This document shows, piece after piece, positions 53,071-62,637 of a stretch of 64,000 bases of DNA. Position 1 is the stretch's first letter, and each line of letters begins with the position of its first letter. The translations under genes and the position numbers were made by a program. The notes beneath the pieces were generated by a model that was not told the origin of the DNA, did not search any database, and saw only the letters and a program-made list of their open reading frames with translations. The DNA is from Azophilus sp965221465 (GTDB lineage Bacteria > Pseudomonadota > Gammaproteobacteria > Pseudomonadales > Azotimanducaceae): contig OZ244892.1 in assembly GCA_965221465.1 (NCBI GenBank), forward strand, positions 2,976,001 through 3,040,000, written 5' to 3'.

Positions 53071-53373
53071 TCGACGAATCCCTCCGCAGCCTCGCCTGGT
53101 CGATCATACAAGATCGAGCCGCGGCAGAGGGGCTGACATCCTTCCCGCCGTCAAACGACCGAAGGCGCTCCCGACTGGCCCGGTTCGCTATCCCGCTCAC
53201 CGCGTCTCCCGCTGACTGCCGCGCACTGCCGCGCAGCTTGAACGGTGTGAGGCGACAATCGGCGACGCAATCCGCGTAGTCACATCAATAGCAGAGGATG
53301 CCATGGTGCGCACCGAACGCGGGGCGTCGATGGCACCGGCGGTCGAATGCCGGTGGCGCGGCGCCGGGAGCTG
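53071..53373. other. Intergenic spacer between metalloprotease and TonB receptor
   Basis: Apart from the metalloprotease ribosome site (GGAGGG near 53080), I see no gene, hairpin or promoter I can support in these 303 bases. Confidence 0.5.
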
Positions 53374-56052
53374 TCAGAAAGTGGCCTCGAGCGAGAGGCT
53401 GTAGGTGATGCCGGGGTCGTAGCTCTCGTAGGGCAGGCCGCCCTGGGTCCACTCGACTTCCTCGTTCAGGATGTTCTTCACCTTGAGCTCGAGTTCGAGG
53501 CGGGTGTCGTGAAGATGGAAACCGTAGCGCGCCAGAAAGTCGAGCTGGCCGCGGGCTGCCTCGACGATGTTCGGCGCGTTCTCGGCGCCCACCAGCACGA
53601 TCCGTTCGCCGGTGTAGTTGTAAGCCAGAGAGGCATCGATGCCCGCATCGTAGTTCGTGTAGGCGAGGATCAGGTTGCCGAGCGTGTCCGATTGGCCGCT
53701 GATCTCGCGCTCGTTCTCGTAGAGCCGCGCGATCTGCCGCGAGCCGGTGACGGGCACGTCGCTCGGCGATTCGCCCTCGCCGAACAGCGTCACCCTCGAG
53801 TCGATCAGGGAGAAATTGGCGTTCAGCGTGAAATGGTTCCAGGCCTGGCCCCAGCCGAACCACTCGGCGAAGGGCAGATCCTTGCGCAATTCGATTTCCA
53901 CACCTTCGAGCGTCGCCTCTTCGCCGTTGAACCAGGTATAGATGTCGTTCTGCGCCTGCACCTTGCCGATCTCGATGGGGTTGTCGAATTCCTTTCTGAA
54001 CACACCCACCGAGAGACTGTCGGCAGCGCCGAAATACCACTCCAGCCGCGCATCGTAGTTGTCGAGCCCGGCCGGTTCGAGAAACACGTTGCCGCGGTAG
54101 AGGTTGGAATCTTCGGGGTTGCGAATGGTCGTGCCGGTGATTTCCAGCAGGCTTGGCCGGTTGACCGTCTTCGACCAGGCCACGCGAAGCTGAAGGTCGT
54201 TGATGAATTCGAAAGTCAGGGATGCGGCCGGCAAGGTGTCCTTGTAGTTCCGGCTGACGGCGTTGTTCGTGCCTTCTTCGGTGTTGCCGCCGAAGGCGTC
54301 GGCGAACAGGGTCGTGTCTTCGTAACGCACGCCCACTGCCGCCCGGAAGCGCGGTGTGACCTGGGCATCCACGCCCCCGTAGAACGAACTGGTTTCCTCG
54401 CCGGATGTTGCAAACGGGAAGATGCCCGCGGCGTTGGCAGCACCCGCCGAGAAGTCGCGGGCATCGAGCCAGCCCTTGCCCCAGTTGTCGATGCCGAAGA
54501 GCTGTTCCGGGGTCATCAGCGCCACGTAGTACGGCGCCTGGGGCGTCAGATCGAAGCGGAAGAAGCGATCGCGGCTGGCGCGCACCCGACGGTAATCCGA
54601 CCAGCCTGCCTCGATGTCCGTTTCCACCTCGCCGAGCATCAGCGGCAGGGCGATGTCGACCCCGTATTCCTCGATTTCGTCGCGAAGCTTCGAGAACACC
54701 CGGTCGGGGGCCTGGAACACGTCGCGAAGGTCGCCCGCGGCCTGGCGTCCCGGCGTCACCAGTTCTTCGAGCCCGTCGGAGTTTTCGGCGTACGTATAGG
54801 TGCGCGTGTCCGGCGCATCCCGGGTGGCTGCGCCGTCGATGGCACGCCATTTGACGGATAGCTGGTCGAAGCTGCCGACATCGAAGTAGTGCTCGCCCTT
54901 GAGCTGCGTGGAACGAATGTAGTTCTCGGTCCACTGCAGCCGATAGCTGACCACGCGCGTGCCGGTCGTGACGTCGTCTTCGCTGGAAAGGCCCCTGAAC
55001 TGCTGCGTCTCGTCATCCGTCTGGCGCAGGATCACCTGGGAAACCTGAATGGAGTGATCGTTGTCGAACTCGATGCCCAGATTGAGAAAGCCGCTCCAGT
55101 TGATGGTCTGGCGGGTGGTGAACTGCCGGTAGTCGACCGTCTGGGTGCTGCCGCCGTCGACCCCGGTAAACTCGTAACGCCGGTAATCCTTGTCCCGGTT
55201 GTTGTAGTCGTTGCTGTACTTTCCTGCCGCCAGCAGGCCAACGGACATGCCGTTGTCGAGGTCGTAGCGATAACCCAGTTCACCGTCGCCGGTGTAGTTG
55301 GGCTCGAGCCTCTGCTTCTCGCGGATGTGCCAGAAATTGTAGAAACTGGCGCCGAGGCCGGCGCTCTCGGGCCAGGGCGTGTTTTCGAACGCCTCGCTAC
55401 CGATCAGCTTGATGTTGTCGGGAATATTGCGCGTGCCGTCGTCGAAGCCCCAGTTGTCGCGCCCGCCGCCATGATAGGAAAGACCGTCGCCTCCCGTGGT
55501 TTCGGAATTCCCTCCGATCTGCACCTTGGCGCTCAGATAGTTTTCCGCCGGCGTCGCCTTGGTGCGGATCATCACCACCCCGCCACTGAAGTCGCCCGGG
55601 TATTCCGGCGAGAAGGTCTTCTGCACCAGCAGGTTGCGCACGATGCTGTTGGGCACGATGTCGAGGGGCACGGTCTTCTGGAACGGCACGGGGGAGGAGA
55701 TGCGCGCACCGTCCAGCAGGGTGGAGGAATAGCGTTCGCCAAGGCCCCGCACGTAAACGTATTTGCCGCTCACGAGGCTGAGGCCCGTCACCCTGGAAAG
55801 GGCATCGCCGACGCTGGTATCGGCCAGGAGCGCCAGTGCCTCGGTGTCGAGGACGTTGGATACTTCGGAGGTCGTGCGCTTCTCGTCCGGAATGAACTGG
55901 CCGAGTACCACCATTTCTTCGATGACCGGCCTGGCAATGGCCAACCGAACGGATGGCTCTTCTTCGGTTCCCGCCTCCTCGGCAGCCGAATTGCCGGCCG
56001 CCAGTAGCACCAGCATGATCGCCGCCGGAATGCTCGTGATTCTTCGATTCAT
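53374..56052 (-). CDS. TonB-dependent outer-membrane receptor
   Basis: An 892-residue receptor. The signal peptide (AAIMLVLLAAGNSAAEE) precedes a plug domain (TTSEVSNVLDTEALALLADT, RVTGLSLVSGKYVYVRGLGE, VKTFSPEYPGDFSGGVVMI-type) and a C-terminal 22-strand barrel ending LEATF, with a terminal aromatic. A TonB-box-like EEMVVLGQF is present. The adjacent upstream lipoprotein gene (81-bp gap) suggests a receptor-lipoprotein pair for uptake of a specific large or bound ligand. The ligand is unknown. Confidence 0.93.
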   Translation of the reverse strand: MNRRITSIPAAIMLVLLAAGNSAAEEAGTEEEPSVRLAIARPVIEEMVVLGQFIPDEKRTTSEVSNVLDTEALALLADTSVGDALSRVTGLSLVSGKYVYVRGLGERYSSTLLDGARISSPVPFQKTVPLDIVPNSIVRNLLVQKTFSPEYPGDFSGGVVMIRTKATPAENYLSAKVQIGGNSETTGGDGLSYHGGGRDNWGFDDGTRNIPDNIKLIGSEAFENTPWPESAGLGASFYNFWHIREKQRLEPNYTGDGELGYRYDLDNGMSVGLLAAGKYSNDYNNRDKDYRRYEFTGVDGGSTQTVDYRQFTTRQTINWSGFLNLGIEFDNDHSIQVSQVILRQTDDETQQFRGLSSEDDVTTGTRVVSYRLQWTENYIRSTQLKGEHYFDVGSFDQLSVKWRAIDGAATRDAPDTRTYTYAENSDGLEELVTPGRQAAGDLRDVFQAPDRVFSKLRDEIEEYGVDIALPLMLGEVETDIEAGWSDYRRVRASRDRFFRFDLTPQAPYYVALMTPEQLFGIDNWGKGWLDARDFSAGAANAAGIFPFATSGEETSSFYGGVDAQVTPRFRAAVGVRYEDTTLFADAFGGNTEEGTNNAVSRNYKDTLPAASLTFEFINDLQLRVAWSKTVNRPSLLEITGTTIRNPEDSNLYRGNVFLEPAGLDNYDARLEWYFGAADSLSVGVFRKEFDNPIEIGKVQAQNDIYTWFNGEEATLEGVEIELRKDLPFAEWFGWGQAWNHFTLNANFSLIDSRVTLFGEGESPSDVPVTGSRQIARLYENEREISGQSDTLGNLILAYTNYDAGIDASLAYNYTGERIVLVGAENAPNIVEAARGQLDFLARYGFHLHDTRLELELKVKNILNEEVEWTQGGLPYESYDPGITYSLSLEATF

Positions 56053-56133
56053 GCGCTCACCCGAAAAATCGATCCTTGAACGCGAACATCGCGAGACCCG
56101 CAGAGCGCGGTTGACGATGCTCTCGATTCGCCG

Positions 56134-59100
56134 TCAGTTGTCCAGACCGACCGTCCAACCGGAGCCCCAGTTGGCGATATCCGAGCCAATGATCGAACTG
56201 CCGGCATCGTCATCGAAACGCGCCGCCGGCAGCGGTACCGGGTCCGGCATCGAGCCATCTTCGGTCACGTTGGCGGAGCCGTCGAGGAACGTCTGAACCG
56301 CCGCCACGTCATCGCCCTCGTTGACCGTCGCACAGTCCAGCTCGACGCCGGAGAACCGGATGCGAGTTCCCAGCTGGTACAACGATTGACCCTGCACCCG
56401 CAGGCAGTTTGCAGAACCGGTTACCTCGGAGTTGTACAGGTGAAGGCCCGTACCCCGCCGCAGCCGGATCGCACGCTCGCCCGAGCGGCCGATCATGGTC
56501 ATGTTGGCGATGTAGGGTTCGGAAATCGGCGTTGCCCGTTCGTCGCCCTCCCGGTTGTCAGCCTCGATCATGTTGTCGGCAGATACCGATTCCGGTTGCA
56601 GGATGTGCAGATACTGGATACTGCCCGTCCAGCCGTCGGTCCAGTCGAGGCTGTCGTCGGCGTTGCCCACCAGCACCACGTGCCGGGCATTGACCGTGCC
56701 GCCGAAGAACTCGATGCCATCGTCCAGGTTGTTGTACACCTGGATGTAATCCACGACCGTGCCGTCTCCGACACCCTGGAAGGCGATGCCGTTCAATTGG
56801 TTCTCCTGATCGACGTTGGATCCTGCGTACTTGACGACCACATAGCGCAGCGTGCCGCTCGAGTCGTTCGGATCGTCGCCGCCGAAGAGGCCCGAGTTGG
56901 CCTCCCCTTCCTTGGTGCAATCCGCCGTACCGCCTTCGGCCCCCTGGGGGCAGTCGTTGATGGGCGCATTGCCGTTGATTACCAGGCCGCCCCAGAGGCC
57001 GCGGGTTCCGACCGGATTCGCAATGATGCCGGATACGTCATCCAGCGCGGTCATGGTGATGGGCGAGTGCCGCGTGCCGTTTGCCTCGATGCGCGAACCG
57101 CGGGCAATGACCAGGAAGTCTTCCGGGTCGTCGCCGATGATCGTCGTTCCGGACTCGATGCCGAGCACCGCCGAGTCGCGATTGTCGCCACCGATGGTCA
57201 CTTTCCCGTCGAGTATGTAGTCGTTGGAGCGAGTCAGGTTGAGGTCGGTGGTATAGGTCCCGGAAAGCTCACAGGTGCGCCGGTCGCCAACCCACTGTTC
57301 GGTCGGCAATTGCCTGCTGCCGTCGGGGCATGCGAAGTCGGCCGCCGTCTGCGGCATGCCGACCGCCCACCCGTAGGTCCAGTCCTCGTCGCGGTTCCTG
57401 ACCGCGCCGATGAAATCCGTGGCCTCGAAAAAGCTGTCTCCGGAGAGGTCGGCAGCGTTCACGGCCTGCCCGGTCGTCGACACGTTGCTGCCATCGAGTT
57501 CAGCCTGGATCGCCGCACCATCGTCCCCTTCCACGACTGTGTCGCAGTCGAAACTGACCCCGTCGAAGGTAATGCCGGTGCCGAGTTGTGCCAGTGAAGC
57601 GCCCTGGATGCGCAGGCAATTGCCGCTGTCCTGCACCACGCTGTTGTAGAGTTCGAGCCCGGTGCCCCGCCGCAGACGAATGGCCCGCTCGTCGGACTTG
57701 CCCGTAATGGTCATGTTGGCGATGCGCGGCAGTGAGCGGGGCCGGGCATCTTCGTCGCCTTCCCGGTTGTCGGCCTCGATGCCGTTGTCGGCCGAGTCGT
57801 CGGCCTGGTCGATTACCAGGTACTGGATGCTGCCCTGCCAGCCGTCGGTCCAGTCCAGCGAGTCGTCTGCGTTGCCGGTGAGCACGACATGCCTGGCATT
57901 GACGGTGCCGCCGAAGAACTCGAACCCGTCGTCCAGGTTGTTGTGGACCTGGATGTAGTCGACCTCGGTGCCCGAACCCACGCCCTGGAATGCAATGCCG
58001 TTCAATTGATTCTCCGGGTCCACGTTGGCACCCGCAAACTTCACGACCAGGTAGTTGAGCACGCCGCTGGAGTCGTCGGGGTCGTCGCCGCCGAAGAGGC
58101 CCGAGTTGGCTTCGCCTTCCTTGGTGCAGTCGGCGCTGCCGCCCGTTGCGCCTTCGGGACAGTCGTTGATGGGCGCGTTGCCGTTGATCACCAGGCCACC
58201 CCAGAGCCCGCGATCGTTGTCGCCGGTCTGACCGGTCAGATCGGCCCTGGCGGTGAGCGTGACCGGCGCCGTGCGTGTGCCGTTGGCGACGATTTGCGAG
58301 CCCCGGGAGATGACCAGGAAGTCTTCGTTGGTGCCGCCGAAGACGGTCGTGCCCGCCTGGGCGGTCAGTGTGGCAGAGTCCTGGTTGTCGCCGCCGATCG
58401 TGACCTTGCCCACCAACTCGTAGTAGTTGTTGCTCGTGAGCAGCACGTCTTCGGTGATGGTATCGCTCAACTGGCAGACTCGCCTGCCGGCAAGGTCGCG
58501 GGTCGACTCCGAGGTGCCGGCCGGGCAGCCGAAGTCCGGCTGTGTCGGGTAGCTTACGGAACCTGCGTAGGTCCAGCCTGCCGCCCAGTTCTCGGTACCG
58601 AAGGCGCCGATGAAGTCGGTGTTGTCGAAGAAGGTGTCGCTCACGCCGACCGGGTCTACCGCATCGCCGTTGGTGGATACGTTGGTGGCGCCGTTCAGGT
58701 AGTTGGCCACCGCGTTGTCGCTGTCGTTTCCGTGCGTCTCGGCGCAGGCAAAGCTGACGCCTACCACAGTGAGGTCGGTGCCGAGAAGGTCGCGGCTGGA
58801 GCCGTCGACACGAATGCAGGTGGCAGAACCGTCGACGAAGCTGTTGTTGAGCGCCAGGCCCGTGCCCCGTCGCAGGCGTAGCGCGTTTTCGTCCGGATGG
58901 CCGTGCACCGACAGGTTGGCAATGGTGGGGTTCGACCGGGGGGTGGCGCCCTCGTCGCCTTCGCGGTTGTCCGCCTCGATGGCATTGTCGGCGGAATCGG
59001 TCTGTTCGATGTAGAGATACTGGATTTTGCCGGTCCAACCGTCTGTCCAGTCCAGGGAATCGTCGGCATTGCCGGTCAAAACCACGTGCTTTGCGTTCAC

Positions 59101-59988
59101 CGTGCCGCCGAAGAACTCGATGCCGTCGTCCAGAGTGTTGTGCACCTGAACAAAGTCCACTTCGGTGCCGTCGCCCACACCCTGAAAGGCGATACCGTTC
59201 AGCTGGTTCTCGGGGTCGACGTTCGAGCCGGCGAAACGGACGCTCACGTACTTCAGGACGCCGGAGTCATCGTCGGGGTCGGGCCCGCCGAACAGACCGG
59301 AACTCGCTTCGCCTTCCTTGGTGCAGTCGTCGGCGCCCCCTGTCGCACCTTCGGGGCAATCGTTGATCGGTGCACGGCCGTTGATCACCAGGCCGCCCCA
59401 AAGGCCCCGGTCGTTGTCTTCCGCATCGCCGTCCACTTCGGCGCGGGCCGTGAACAGGATGGGCTGGTCCAGGGTGCCGTCTTCGTACGAACCGTCGGCG
59501 ATCAGCCTGCAGCCGCGCTCGATGACCAGAAAGTCCGTTGAACTGCCGCCGACCAGCACCGCGCCGGGGGCCATGTCGAGTTCGCAACCGCCGCTGTCGG
59601 GAGGCGAGACGCGCAAAGCGCCGCCTGCAATCTGGAATATGAAGTCATTGCCGAGGACGAGCCCGCTCGGGTCGAGTTGCCCGTTCGCCAACTTGCTGAC
59701 ATCGATGGTGTATATCGGCTTGTTGTCGAAGGCTGCCGATGCCGTTTCTCCGGAGTCGGCAATGACGGACCGAAGAGCTTCTGGAATGACACTGGCCGTC
59801 GTGCTGCCGTTCGTCGGCGGCTCGGGATCGGGATTCGGCTCCGGGTCGGGGTCCGGTGGCGGGTCGCGCTCGACCTCCTGAACGATCACGACTGACCCCG
59901 GCGATGCGTTTTCCCACGAGCCGCCACAGGCAGCCAGGAAAAACGCAACGAGCGCCAGCGTGCCCATCTTCGACAATTGCACCCTCAT
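56134..59988 (-). CDS. Lipoprotein of three ~400-residue repeats, partner of TonB receptor
   Basis: A 1284-residue lipoprotein. Signal and lipobox are in LALVAFFLAAC, followed by a Pro/Asp/Glu-rich linker (PDPDPEPNPDPEPP). The body is three tandem copies of about 400 residues, each with DRGLWGGLVINGRAPINDCP or close variant, CTKEGEASSGLFGG, ENQLNGIAFQGVGDGTEVD, DDGIEFFGGTVNA and GNADDSLDWTDGW. Copy spacing is about 1200 nt (59.39, 58.19 and 56.98 kb). This beta-helix-like repeat is known from outer-membrane lipoproteins beside TonB receptors. ATG 59988 is preceded by AGGAGA. It is probably surface-exposed and binds the receptor ligand. Confidence 0.88.
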   Translation of the reverse strand: MRVQLSKMGTLALVAFFLAACGGSWENASPGSVVIVQEVERDPPPDPDPEPNPDPEPPTNGSTTASVIPEALRSVIADSGETASAAFDNKPIYTIDVSKLANGQLDPSGLVLGNDFIFQIAGGALRVSPPDSGGCELDMAPGAVLVGGSSTDFLVIERGCRLIADGSYEDGTLDQPILFTARAEVDGDAEDNDRGLWGGLVINGRAPINDCPEGATGGADDCTKEGEASSGLFGGPDPDDDSGVLKYVSVRFAGSNVDPENQLNGIAFQGVGDGTEVDFVQVHNTLDDGIEFFGGTVNAKHVVLTGNADDSLDWTDGWTGKIQYLYIEQTDSADNAIEADNREGDEGATPRSNPTIANLSVHGHPDENALRLRRGTGLALNNSFVDGSATCIRVDGSSRDLLGTDLTVVGVSFACAETHGNDSDNAVANYLNGATNVSTNGDAVDPVGVSDTFFDNTDFIGAFGTENWAAGWTYAGSVSYPTQPDFGCPAGTSESTRDLAGRRVCQLSDTITEDVLLTSNNYYELVGKVTIGGDNQDSATLTAQAGTTVFGGTNEDFLVISRGSQIVANGTRTAPVTLTARADLTGQTGDNDRGLWGGLVINGNAPINDCPEGATGGSADCTKEGEANSGLFGGDDPDDSSGVLNYLVVKFAGANVDPENQLNGIAFQGVGSGTEVDYIQVHNNLDDGFEFFGGTVNARHVVLTGNADDSLDWTDGWQGSIQYLVIDQADDSADNGIEADNREGDEDARPRSLPRIANMTITGKSDERAIRLRRGTGLELYNSVVQDSGNCLRIQGASLAQLGTGITFDGVSFDCDTVVEGDDGAAIQAELDGSNVSTTGQAVNAADLSGDSFFEATDFIGAVRNRDEDWTYGWAVGMPQTAADFACPDGSRQLPTEQWVGDRRTCELSGTYTTDLNLTRSNDYILDGKVTIGGDNRDSAVLGIESGTTIIGDDPEDFLVIARGSRIEANGTRHSPITMTALDDVSGIIANPVGTRGLWGGLVINGNAPINDCPQGAEGGTADCTKEGEANSGLFGGDDPNDSSGTLRYVVVKYAGSNVDQENQLNGIAFQGVGDGTVVDYIQVYNNLDDGIEFFGGTVNARHVVLVGNADDSLDWTDGWTGSIQYLHILQPESVSADNMIEADNREGDERATPISEPYIANMTMIGRSGERAIRLRRGTGLHLYNSEVTGSANCLRVQGQSLYQLGTRIRFSGVELDCATVNEGDDVAAVQTFLDGSANVTEDGSMPDPVPLPAARFDDDAGSSIIGSDIANWGSGWTVGLDN

Positions 59989-60333
59989 CGAGTCTCCTGG
60001 AAACAATTGGTGGTGGATGACAGGGTTCCGGTTCGCACGGCATCGGTTTCGGGTGCGCAACTTAGCGGGGTCATGTGACAGATTTGTGTCGGATTGGTGA
60101 CCAAATCAAGACAATCGCGCCCGCCGTCTGCTCGGCGTGCGCCACGTTGTTGCCCGGCCCGCAGCCACCATTTCCGCGTCATGAATTCCAATGGGGCAAC
60201 GCCGGTACTCGACTACGACCCGGGAGGTACAAGCAAAATAGTGCGAATTTCCGGTTGCATACGCTCGAATTCGTAGGTACGTTAATCCGTAGGAAATAAA
60301 TGCCTACACACCTCGGGCACAAAGGAGGCTGGA
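59989..60333. other. Divergent promoter region, AT-rich on the right
   Basis: This 345-bp gap separates the lipoprotein operon (minus) from a small lipoprotein gene (plus). It is less GC-rich from about 60230. The plus gene has a strong ribosome site (AAAGGAGG near 60322). I see no clear operator. Confidence 0.45.
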
Positions 60334-60600
60334 ATGAACAAGAAACATATTCGTAATATTTTGATTTCAATACCTTTTTCTACGCTGTTTGTCGCTTGTG
60401 CAATCAGTCCAATCGAGCGTCCCACCCATTTTTGGCAGGCCAAGGAACTCAAGACCGAACGGGATTACAGGGTCGACAACAGCGCCTGCCACGAGCAATT
60501 CGACATCGAGAAGGCAACCCCGTTGCCGACGGAATCCCCTTCGTTCGAGGCCTACAGCCTGTGCATGGTCGAAAGGGGTTACGTGCTGAGAACTTACTGA
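60334..60600 (+). CDS. Small lipoprotein
   Basis: An 88-residue protein. MNKKHIRNILISIPFSTLFVAC has a lipobox Cys at residue 22, then a soluble tail with three further Cys-containing segments (NSACHEQFD, YSLCMVERGYVL). AAAGGAGG at the right distance supports ATG 60334. The first 25 codons are AT-richer than the rest of the region. No family recognised. Confidence 0.85.
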   Translation: MNKKHIRNILISIPFSTLFVACAISPIERPTHFWQAKELKTERDYRVDNSACHEQFDIEKATPLPTESPSFEAYSLCMVERGYVLRTY

Positions 60601-60740
60601 TTCTCCGACGCAACCGAACGGCGCAAACGCGGATCGCTGCACCGGTCGGTCACCGGGCTCGGTCAGCCTGGTGACCGGTTCGGTCGCGAGCCTTGCCGGG
60701 CCTTGGCTGCCCCATTGCGCCTGCGGTGATTCGCAGTTCC

Positions 60741-60785
60741 AGCCCGCATCCGTCACCAACTTTCGTTGCGAGGGCGTCGAGGCGC
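60741..60785. repeat. Short dispersed repeat (pair with 46227-46271)
   Basis: Second copy of the ~45-base intergenic repeat, located between the small lipoprotein and aceK. Confidence 0.65.
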
Positions 60786-60841
60786 CGTCCTGAAGCTTCT
60801 GTTGCCAGCCCGATCCGGGCTGCATTAAGGTTGGCGGCCAC

Positions 60842-62626
60842 ATGGATCCTGCAAACGCCGCCGGCGCGATCTTCGACCATTTCAGGGCTTACCGCCGCGA
60901 GTTCGAGGCCATCACGGCCGCCGCCCGGCAGCGCTTCCTGGCGGCCGACTGGCGGGGGGTTCAGGATGCGGGCGCCAGGCGACTGGACCTGTACAACACC
61001 CACATCGAGGCGGCGCTGACGAGCATTGGCGGCGACCGGAAGGCTGCATCGGACGGAACGGCAACGTACTGGCCGAGGACGAAGGAGCACTTCCGGATTC
61101 TCATTGCCGACCAGCCGGATGGCGAGCTGGCCGAGACGGTCTACAACTCCATCTACCGGCGCGCGGTCGCCCCCGGGCATCCGGTCGACGACCATCTGTT
61201 CGTCCATTCCTCCTTCGACCGCGCCCCGATCCCGTCACCCGATCCGGTGTTCACGACCTATGGGACCGTCGGCGGCATGGCTTCCATGCTGCGACGCATG
61301 CTCGACGAACGGTTGGGCGACGTGGCGTGGCAGGATCTCGGCCGCGACATCGACCGCATGCTGAGTTCACTCGCCGAGGCCGGCCTCGACCGCCAGGGCG
61401 CGCCGAGTCTGGAGGTCGACGCGGTCAATTCGCTCTTCTACCGCAACAAGGGCGCCTACCTTGTCGGCCGCCTGCGCTTCGGCGACCGCAGCCGGCCGTT
61501 TGCACTGGCCTTGTGCCTCGACCCGGCCCGCAAGGTTCATGTCGATACGCTGATCCTCGACGAGGACGAACTGTCCATCGTCTTCAGCTTCACGCGGGCT
61601 TATTTCATGGTGCAGGCATCCTACCCCTTCGGGCTCGTCGAGTTCCTGCACAGTCTTCTGCCGAACAAGAAGCGCTCGGAACTCTACGCCTCCATCGGCG
61701 AGCATCGGCACGGCAAGACGGAGTTCTACCGCGGCTTCCTGAACCACCTCGACAAGTCGAGCGACCGGTTCGAGATTGCGCCGGGCATCAAGGGAACGGT
61801 CATGACGGTATTCACCCTGCCGTCGTACCAGACGGCGTTCAAGGTCATCAAGGACCGCTTCTCGGCCCAGAAAACCGTCACTGCCAGGGATGTGCGCGAC
61901 AAGTACCACATGGTCAAGAGTCACGACCGGGTCGGCCGCATGGCGGATACCCAGGAATTCGAGAATTTCACCCTGCCGCTGAGGCGCCTGGCGCCGGAAC
62001 TGCTCGACGAACTGCAGTCGGTGGCCGCGGGCTCCGTTGCCGTCGACGGCGAGGTGGTGCGCATCGCCCATCTCTATACCGAGCGTTCGATGACGCCTCT
62101 GAATCTCTACGTCGGAACCGCCCGGGGAGAAGCCCTGATCGACGCCCTCGACGAATACGGCAATGCCATCAAGCAGCTTGCCGCCGCCAACATCTTCCCC
62201 GGCGACATGCTGCTGAAGAATTTCGGCGTCACCCGCCACGGTCGGGTCGTGTTCTACGACTACGACGAGATCTGCTACCTGACCGACGTCAACTTCCGTT
62301 CGATTCCCGAAGCCCGCAACATGGAAGACGAAATGGCTTCCGAGCCCTGGTATTCGGTGGCCGGGAACGATGTCTTTCCCGAGGAGTTCCGCCATTTTCT
62401 CTTCGGCCGGGCCGAGACCAAGCGATTGTTCACCCGGATGCACGGCGACCTGTTCGACCCGAATTACTGGCGCAGGCTGCAGCGCGCGATTCGCGATGGC
62501 CAGGTCATCGACGTGTTTCCCTACCGGCGCAGGAAACGATTCGGGGCGGGCGACACGGCAGGTGCAGTCGAAACGACGGCTGCGGAGCCGGATACGCGCA
62601 CACTCCCGCCCGATTCTCCGGAATAG
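60842..62626 (+). CDS. aceK: Isocitrate dehydrogenase kinase/phosphatase
   Basis: A 594-residue AceK. Distinctive segments include YWPRTKEHFRILIADQPDGE, AETVYNSIYRR and FVHSSFDRAPI. They continue with the ATP-binding IKGTVMTVFTLPSYQTAFKV, DKYHMVKSHDRVGRMADTQE, NIFPGDMLLKNFGVTRHGRV and VFYDYDEICYLTDVNF. It switches isocitrate dehydrogenase off and on, sending carbon to the glyoxylate bypass. The size matches Escherichia coli AceK (578). No aceA or aceB lies beside it, so it is outside the usual ace operon. Confidence 0.97.
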   Translation: MDPANAAGAIFDHFRAYRREFEAITAAARQRFLAADWRGVQDAGARRLDLYNTHIEAALTSIGGDRKAASDGTATYWPRTKEHFRILIADQPDGELAETVYNSIYRRAVAPGHPVDDHLFVHSSFDRAPIPSPDPVFTTYGTVGGMASMLRRMLDERLGDVAWQDLGRDIDRMLSSLAEAGLDRQGAPSLEVDAVNSLFYRNKGAYLVGRLRFGDRSRPFALALCLDPARKVHVDTLILDEDELSIVFSFTRAYFMVQASYPFGLVEFLHSLLPNKKRSELYASIGEHRHGKTEFYRGFLNHLDKSSDRFEIAPGIKGTVMTVFTLPSYQTAFKVIKDRFSAQKTVTARDVRDKYHMVKSHDRVGRMADTQEFENFTLPLRRLAPELLDELQSVAAGSVAVDGEVVRIAHLYTERSMTPLNLYVGTARGEALIDALDEYGNAIKQLAAANIFPGDMLLKNFGVTRHGRVVFYDYDEICYLTDVNFRSIPEARNMEDEMASEPWYSVAGNDVFPEEFRHFLFGRAETKRLFTRMHGDLFDPNYWRRLQRAIRDGQVIDVFPYRRRKRFGAGDTAGAVETTAAEPDTRTLPPDSPE

Positions 62627-62637
62627 GGGCCGGACGG

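Noticed and set aside
56134..59988. Regular repeats that could suggest a CRISPR or satellite array
   Set aside because: The period is about 1200 nt, in frame, and encodes conserved protein repeats.
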